NCBI RefSeq assembly: GCF_037325665.1
Contig: NC_090253.1
Span: 24,119,411-24,183,410, forward strand
Source: Littorina saxatilis
Taxonomy: Eukaryota > Mollusca > Gastropoda > Littorinimorpha > Littorinidae
DNA length: 64,000 bases
Direction of reading: 5' to 3'
The translations under genes were made by a program, and so were the position numbers. The notes beneath the pieces were generated by a model, which had not been told where the DNA came from, ran no database searches, and was given only the letters and a program-made list of their open reading frames with translations. Of this stretch, positions 39,001 to 47,481 are shown one piece after another. Each line of letters begins with the position of its first letter. The first letter of the stretch is position 1.

Positions 39001-42000
39001 AAAGACCTACCTAAAACAGTAACTCTAAGTAATCATCAAGTCTGTTCATATGCATTTATTGTTGTTAGTTCAGATGGTAAACATTCTAAACCGCAATTGT
39101 ACAGAGGACCTAATGCAGCAAAGAACTTCTTACAGCAAATGAACCAAGTGCGAAATGACTGCTCCAAACAACTGAATCTTTCAGACATTGTTATGAAACC
39201 TGAAGACCAAGAACAGTTTAACTCTACCACACAGTGTTGGATATGCGAACAAAGTCTAACACCAAACACAGACAATCCAATAGTAAGAGATCATGATCAT
39301 GTAAGTGGGCAGTTCCGAGGAGCAGCACACAGCAAATGTAATCTACAATTAAAGTTTGATCCTAAGACTTGGAAGCTTCCAATCTTCTTCCATAACTTGC
39401 GCGGTTATGATTCACATCTGATCATGCAGGCAGTAACTGATGAATACAAAGCAAGATGCATTGCGCAGTCTTCAGAAAAGTACATGGCCTTTACTCTGAA
39501 TAGTTTACACTTCTACGATTCTGCTCAACATCTGATGGGAACACTTGAGTCTTTATCTTCATCACTAACTGCTTTCCCAATCACATGTAAGTACTTTGAC
39601 AGTGACTTAGTTAGAAAGGGAGTCTATCCATATGAATACATGGATTCGTGGGAGAGGTTTGATGAAGATGAGTTACCACCAAAGGATGCTTACTTCTCAC
39701 GGCTGAAGGGTAAAGGTATAAGTGACGAAGACTATGAACACGCTAAGACTGCATGGAATAAATTAGGATGTAATACAATGGGTGATTATCATGATCAATA
39801 TTTGTTGGCTGATGTTTGTTTACTTGCAGATATATTTGAGAATTACAGAAGAACATGTATGAAGCACTACAATCTAGATCCTTCACATTACATATCTGCA
39901 CCAGGCATGAGCTGGGATGCATTTCTTAGATTTACAGGAGTAAAGATTGACTTGCTATCAGATCTTCCTACACTTCAGATGATTGAAAATGGACTACGTG
40001 GAGGAATCAGTATGGCTTCACACAATTACTGCAAAGCCAACAACAAATACTTGGACGACTTTGATCCTATGAAACCTTCTAATTACATCATGTATCTAGA
40101 TGCAAACAATTTGTATGGTTGGGCAATGTGTCAGACGCTTCCACTTCGGAACTTTAAGATCTATTCAGGACCATTTTCACAATGTGTTGTGATGACAATA
40201 TTAAAAGCAGGCCCAGACAGTCGAAAGGGATGGATACTAGAAGTTGACTTAGACTATCCACTATCACTTCATGATCTACATAATGATTATCCTTTAGCGG
40301 CTGAGAGGTTAAAAGTAAACCCAAGAGAACCTCCAAAGCTGGTGCCCAATCTGTTTCACAAAAAGAAGTATGTGTGTCACTACAGACTGTTACAGTTTTA
40401 CATTAGACATGGATTAATTTTGAAGGCTGTTCATCGTATAATTTTATTTGATCAAGAACAGTTTATGAAACCTTACATTATGAAAAACACAGAACTGAGA
40501 ACCAAAGCCGCTGATGCATCAGAGAAAGACTTTTTTAAACTGATGAACAACAGTTGCTTTGGTAAGACAATGGAAAACCCACACAAGAGAAAGGATGTTA
40601 GACTTGTTACAAGAGAAAATGAGGCCATCAAGCTGACATCCAAACCACAGTATCAAGACTTTAAATACTTTCATGAACAGCTGTATGGTATCTTAATGAA
40701 AAAACTTGTAGTCAAGCTTGACAAACCAGTATTCATAGGCTTTACTGTGCTAGAGTTGTCAAAACTGTTGATGCTTGAGTTTTTGTATGATTATTTGAAA
40801 CCAAGATATCCCAAATCGAGAGTACTTTACACAGACACAGATTCATTCTTACTTGACATTCCAGCGGATGACATTTACAAAGATCTAGAAGCTGAAAGTC
40901 CTGCAGTAAAAGGAAAAGATTCTTTTTATGACACTTGCGACTACCCTAAAGAATCACCATTGCACTCAAATGTTAACAAGAAGGTTATTGGAAAGATGAA
41001 AGATGAAATGAATGGGAAGATAATTAAGGAGTATGTTGGATTGCGTGCAAAGATGTACAGTGTTGCAAGTGAGAAAGGGGTGGTTAAAAAAGCAAAGGGT
41101 GTAAGCAAACAGGTTGTAAAGTCGAGCATATCGCATGATAACTACAAGGAAGCACTGTTTCAGAAGCGAGTGTTTCACCATGACAACCCTAAGATCAGTT
41201 CCGCGCTTCATCAGATCAACACAACTATTGTAAACAAGAAATCTTTAGATGCTAATGACACAAAGCGCGTTTATTCATCACCAGAATATTCTTATGCAAT
41301 TGGACACTGGAGAATAAACGCGGCTTCAAATAGTCCGAGTGTGTAATAAGAATTTTTGTCAATCGGGAAAACCCGCTATGACAGCTTTGTTTTGACTGCA
41401 GCGGGGGAGAGGAAGTTGCTTGCGTTTGGGAAGTGTTTGTGAAAGGGGAGTACTAGGCTTTGTTGAGTTTCAAAGCAGCCACCAAGTACACTTGTCAAAG
41501 CTTGAATCAATAAACAAGTCATTTGCATAAAGTGCACTCGGCGGCCGCCTGAAAAGGCAGCCTTTAGAAGTTGTTTGACGGGTTGGAAGAAACATCAATA
41601 GCAGGCAATACAAAGACCTGGCGCTCCAGCCTGGAGCGCTCTGCTCAACCGTGACTGACTTCTCACAACTGAGTGTAGTGACGGGTTGGAAGAAACATCA
41701 ATAGCAGGCAATACAAAGACCTGGCGCTCCAGCCTGGAGCGCTCTACTCAACCGTGACTGACTTCTCACAACTGAGTGTTTTCTACCTGAGAGGATCGTG
41801 TTTGGAGTTGTAGTGGTTCTTGCATGGGAGAAGTCCAATATTTTCTGATCTCCTCATTACTTTCAAACATTGTCTTCAAATCTTTTCTCAGAGAGTAGAT
41901 TTCAATGAAAGACAGACCAACTGTAGAAAACCTGCTAAAGTATGGTTTCAGCAAACGAGCAATCTCTCTCAGTTTGCGTGAATAAGCTGGTGAGATGCCA

Positions 42001-43416
42001 ATGTTTGCCTGCAACCACTCTTCCCACTTGTTTTTGTGAATTCCTCGTTCCTTTTCTTCCTGAAAGAATTTGAAAGATGCATCCAGAAGAGAACCATACT
42101 GAAGGTTAAAACACATACTGGTGGCCTCCTGTCTTTGAATCTGCCTGTATCCTTCCTTCAGCTTTTCAATAGCAGCATCTGATGACCCTATTTTCTCTGA
42201 GGAAAAAAAGAAAACTTCTTTCCTAACTGTCTTACTCACATCAACCTCTTTTGACTGCAAGTATTGATGGAGTTCTTCTGGTGACATAACCTTTCGTTTT
42301 TTCACCTGCTCCCCATACAGAGATGTCAGTTTTCTTTTTGGTTGGGAGAGAAATCTAGGTAGTTTCCTACTTTCTGATGGCCCTTCTCTTTTCATTCTAT
42401 TCAATACATCAACATAATTATTATGATGAAATATATGCTCCTCAATGATACCAAGTTGTTCTACACTCCATCTGCTTTGTTGATCCATATCTTGAGGAAG
42501 AAGTTCTCTCTCTAATTCTTCAGAAATGCTATCTTGAGACATAAATATTTAGCAAATATAGTGACAGTAAAAACACTTCTCTCACAGAAAACACAACTGC
42601 ACGGCGGGCGAGTCCGGAATGAAATGGCAAAATCACCAGGCTATGTTACAATCAATACCAAGTGGTGGGCGGACGTGACGTAACTGTTGCTATCACATGA
42701 TTTAATCTTGTCTTGCCATTGGAGGAATCAGTATAGAAGACAAGCTTGCTGTTTGTTTTTACCAGATCAATACGGTAGTTATGGCTAGCCGACCGACGGG
42801 CAGATTGGATCAATACGCACGCTGGCTGCAACTAGTTAATATTTCAATGGAAACTAAATTTAGCGTTGCACAGAGAGAAAGGGGGAATGTACGTTCTGGG
42901 TTACTGATTCCGACAGACCCGGCATTGGTTCAAAACAACCTTACTTTACTATATTTTTTTTGTATGGATTTATGCAGTATTTTTCTGATTTTGTCGCATG
43001 TTTCATTTTAGTAAAAGTTTAGTCCAGAAGCCTATTTTGCGTTAATATTTAGGGTCTGTCGGAATCGGTGAGCCAGAACGTACATTCTCCCTTTCTCTCA
43101 GGCATTAATTACTTTGAACAGTGAATTATGTATTTCAACAGGTGAGCACCGGACTGAGGAATTTATCACCAAAGTAAACCCATTCCAGTTGGTTCCTGCC
43201 ATCAATGACAATGGCTTTCGACTGACAGAAAGGTTTCACCATTTTTCTCTCTTATTTGTTTTTGAATCATTGACTTTAAAATCTTGTATCCAACGATCTG
43301 GACATGTGCCTTTATTTCACTTTCTTTCCACTATGGCACTTTTTGTTTATTCATTTCATTTCTGTATTGTCACATCACTGGGAAATTCAGGTCACTTGCT
43401 TGTGCTAATTAACCAG

Positions 43417-43474
<58 letters not shown>

Positions 43475-45601
43475 AGGGTAATAACAGTACATGTATTGCC
43501 ATAAGGGAAAGAAAATGCTAAAAAAAGAAAGAAAAAAAAGATGCAATATATATTTGTTCCTTTTCAGTGAGGGAAACAAAATGAAAATAAAATGCAATGT
43601 TCTTATTCATTATTGCCATAGTGGAGAGATAATGAAAAAAGAACAATCAATGTACCTTTTTGGTATTAACCATAGTTGAAAGAAAATGAAATAACAAAAA
43701 TGAACTGTTCTTTAAAATGCAATGTTCTGTTCCAGTATTGTCATACATTACATGTATTGGAAAGAAAATGAAAAAAATCCTATGATTCTTGAATTGTCAG
43801 TATTGCAATAGTGGAAAGAAAATGAAATAACAAAAAATGAAATGCTCCTTTTAAATGCCATGTTCCTTAATTTTCAGTATTGCCATATTGGAAAGAAAAT
43901 GAAACAAGTCGCGTAAGGCGAAAATACAACATTTAGTCAAGTAGCTGTCGAACTCACAGAATGAAACTGAACGCAATGCAACGCAGCAAGACCGTATACT
44001 CGTAGCATCGTCAGTCCACCGCTCATGGCAAAGGCAGTGAAATTGACAAGAAGAGCGGGGTATTCGTTGCGCTGAGAAGGATAGCACGCTTTTCTGTACC
44101 TCTCTTCGTTTTAACTTTCTGAGCGTGTTTTCAATCCAAACATATCATATCTATATGTCACACGCTTTCCTTCTTTGCCACTACTAAAGCAAACGTGTGC
44201 AAGATTGTATGTTACACGCTTTGGAGCATGTGCAAGAACGGATTCAAACTCGAAATCGTCCCTCCAAAAGCCCCAAAATGCACACACGACTTTTATTTCT
44301 CCTGCTGTTGTCGTGTCTTCTCTTTACAAATTCTTCAACGCTGAGAATACTGAAAACGGCATCCCAGACTACAGTACTGTTTCCATACGCGAGTTTAGCT
44401 TCCCTTGGAAAGTGGCTCGCTCAGGAGGCCTGTTAGTCTGAAACTAGAAGGACAGAGTTCTGAACATAGATGACAAAGACCCCGGAAAGAACAAACATTT
44501 CACGGATGCAGACACAGAAAGACGTCATGAAGAATGGAATGCTTCAAAAGATACAGACTGTGACGATGACTGTGACGTCATTCACATATACCGAGACGTC
44601 ATTCATAGTTGTTCGTTCACTTTCGTCAAAAAGTAGATCTCTCCACAATGGCTGCTCCTGTGTTTAGGTTTATCAAGCGTGAGTACGCAAAACGTGTTTG
44701 TTCTCTCCTCTGTTGAAGCTGTGAGACATAATCGCCATTACGAGCTAGTCGTGTGACAGAGAGTGTTCTTGCACACTCGACTGCTGCTGTTTCACTCCGG
44801 CTAAAGCCGTCGTGAAACATCTACAGTCTCGTGTGCAAGAAAACTCTCTGTCACACGACTAGCTCGTAATAGCGGGTAATGTTTTTGGAATCAGGAACCG
44901 ACAAGGAATAAGATGAAAGTGTTTTTAAATTGATTTCGAAAATTTAATTTTGATCATAATTTTTATATTTTTAATTTTCAGAGCTTGTTTTTAATCCAAA
45001 TATAACATATTTATATGTTTTTGGGATCAGAAAATGATGGAGAATAAGATGAACGTAAATTTGGATCGTTTTATAAAAATTTTTTTTTTTTTACAATTTT
45101 CAGATTTTTAATGACCAAAGTCATTAATTATTTTTAAAGCCACCAAGCTGAAATGCAATACCGAAGTCCGGGCTTTGTCAGAGATTACTTGACCAAAATT
45201 TCAACGAATTTGGTTGAAAAATGAGAGCGTGACAGTGCCGCCTCAACTTTCACGAAAAGCCGGATATGACGTCATCAAAGACATTTATAAAAAAAATGAA
45301 AAAAACGTCTGAGGATATCATACCCAGGAACTCTCATGTCAAATTTCATAAAGATCGGTCAAGTAGTTTAGTCTGAATCGCTCTACACGCACGCACACAC
45401 ACACATACACCACACCCTCGTCTCGATTCCCCCCTCTACGTTAAAACATTTAGTCAAAACTTGACTAAATGTAAAAACAAAACACAATGTTCCTTTTCAG
45501 TACTGTGGACCCCCCCGGCCCACCCCCCCTTCCTTTTTTACATTTAGTCAAGTTTTGACTAAATGTTTTAACATAGAGGGGGAATCGAGACGAGGGTCGT
45601 G

Positions 45602-45638
<37 letters not shown>

Positions 45639-47438
45639 TGTCTGTGCGTGTGTGTGTGTAGAGCGATTCAGAGTACACTACTGGATCGACCGACCTTTAT
45701 GAAATTTTACATGAGAGTTCCTGGGTATGATATCCCCAGATGTTTTTTTAATTTTTTCGATAAATGTCTTTGATGACGTCATATCCGGCTTTTTATAAAA
45801 GTTGAGGCGGCACGTACTGTCACACCCTCATTTTTCAATAAAATTGATTGAAATTTTGGCCAAGCAATCTTCAACGAAGGCCGGAATTTGGTATTGCATT
45901 TCACCTTGGAGGCTTAAAAATTAATTAATGACTTTGGTCATTAAAAATCAGAAAATTGTAATTAAAATTAATTTTTCATAAAACGATCCAAAATTACGTT
46001 CATCGTATTCTTCATCATTTTCTGATTCCAAAAACATATAAATGTGTTATATTCGGATTAAAAACAAGCTCTGAAAATTAAAAATTAAAAAATTATCATT
46101 AAAATTAAATTTCCGAAATCGATTTAAAAACAATACCATCTTATTCCTTGTCGGTTCCTGATTCCCAAAACATATAGATATGATATGTTTGGATTAAAAA
46201 CACGCTCAGAAAAATCAAACGAAGAGAGGTGCAGCACAGCGAAACCACTACCGCGCTAAACAGGCTCGCCAGTTTCACTGCGTTTTGCACAAGCGGCGGA
46301 CTACGGTCATTGTTAAGAAATGCAGTGCGTTCAGTTTCATTCTGTGAGTTCTACTAAATGTAGTAATTTCGCCTAACGCGACTTGTTTAATTTTTTTTTT
46401 TTATAGAAAACCAGGTTTTAAAAATGGGGGGGTAAATTAACAGAGGTTGTGAACAGAATATCTGACAAAACTGGGAGTCTTAAATCCTTTGTATTGCCAC
46501 AATGAAAAGAAAATGAAAACAAAAATCCAATGACCAATGTTTCATTTCAGTATTGCCATAGTGGAATACTTGATGAACACCAGGAAGCTGGCTAACCACT
46601 GGTACCCTCCCCACACTGACCCCAAGAGACGGGCGCGGGTCACCGAGTATCTTCACTGGCAGCATTTTAACACCAGGGGGAACTGCGCTAGCCTCTTCCA
46701 GTACTTGGTGAGTTTATCGTACATCTTCACTTTGATGGTGCATTTTTTTTCAATTTCATTTTCATTACTTTATTGTCCCATCATTGGGAAATTCGGGTCG
46801 CTTCCTCCCAGTGGAAAGCTAGCAGCAACGGAGTCGTGCTACGCAGGTGTCTGCGTGTTTAGGTGTATTCAGCCACCTGCACTTATGGCAGAATGACCAA
46901 GGTCTTTTACGTGCCATTGTGGTGACACAGGGGTGGGACATGGCTTCCGTCTCTGGGTCTTCACATAAAGTTGACCTGTGTCCGTCCCGGTCCGAATTCG
47001 AACCTGCGACCTTCCGATCACAAGTCCAGTGCTCTACCAACTGAGCTACCGGGCCCCTGAGCTACAGTGCAGGAGTCACAGCATTGCTGAAGCAACAATT
47101 TGTATTTTCGTAGCATATTACCAAAATTAATTTGTTTTTGACTCCTCGTGGGAAAGTCAATGAAACTTGGCATTTTTTTTTTATGGCATGACTGGAAGCG
47201 CTAGGGGCTCCGTGCACCTGGACGTGACAAGTTCAGTAACATTAAAAGCACACAGCATTTGTTTAAGAGTGTGTGAGCAATGTTTTTTTGCTTATTATTT
47301 TGTATTTTCATTGTTAAAAGTAAAGTTAACCCTTTCAGAAAATGATAGGGTGGGATAGGTAAGTAATACATGTTGTTTTTGTCGTTATTGAAAAGCGCTC
47401 AAGTATAGTAAATCTGCACCCAGTTAGTGCTTTCTCCA

Positions 47439-47481
<43 letters not shown>

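Larger units (their letters stand above)
28191..43098. mobile_element. Polinton (Maverick), looks whole and young
   Basis: Ends are inverted repeats of about 226 bp (28191-28416 and 42874-43098) that begin AGAGAAAGG and are almost identical. CAGGC(A) is duplicated at 28186 and 43099, matching the usual 6-bp Polinton target duplication. Recognised parts are protein-primed DNA polymerase B, RVE integrase, packaging ATPase, major capsid protein and a minor capsid (penton) candidate, with eight further open frames. I did not recognise an adenain-type protease by eye. Low divergence between the ends points to a recent insertion. It lies in intron 1 of the GST gene, 43 bp from the exon 2 acceptor. 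Confidence 0.93.
43904..45472. mobile_element. Hairpin-ended MITE, copy b, with a nested insert
   Basis: Left end ACAAGTCGCGTAAGGCGAAA, then ACATTTAGTCAAG. Right end is the palindrome ACATTTAGTCAAAACTTGAC TAAATGT. A 720-bp insert (44158-44880) splits it between CTATATG and TTTTTGGAATC. It is in inverse orientation to the next copy at 45540. Confidence 0.8.

Noticed and set aside
42781-43011. 76-codon plus frame at the Polinton right end
   Set aside because: It runs into the terminal repeat, whose other copy gives no matching gene; probably chance.
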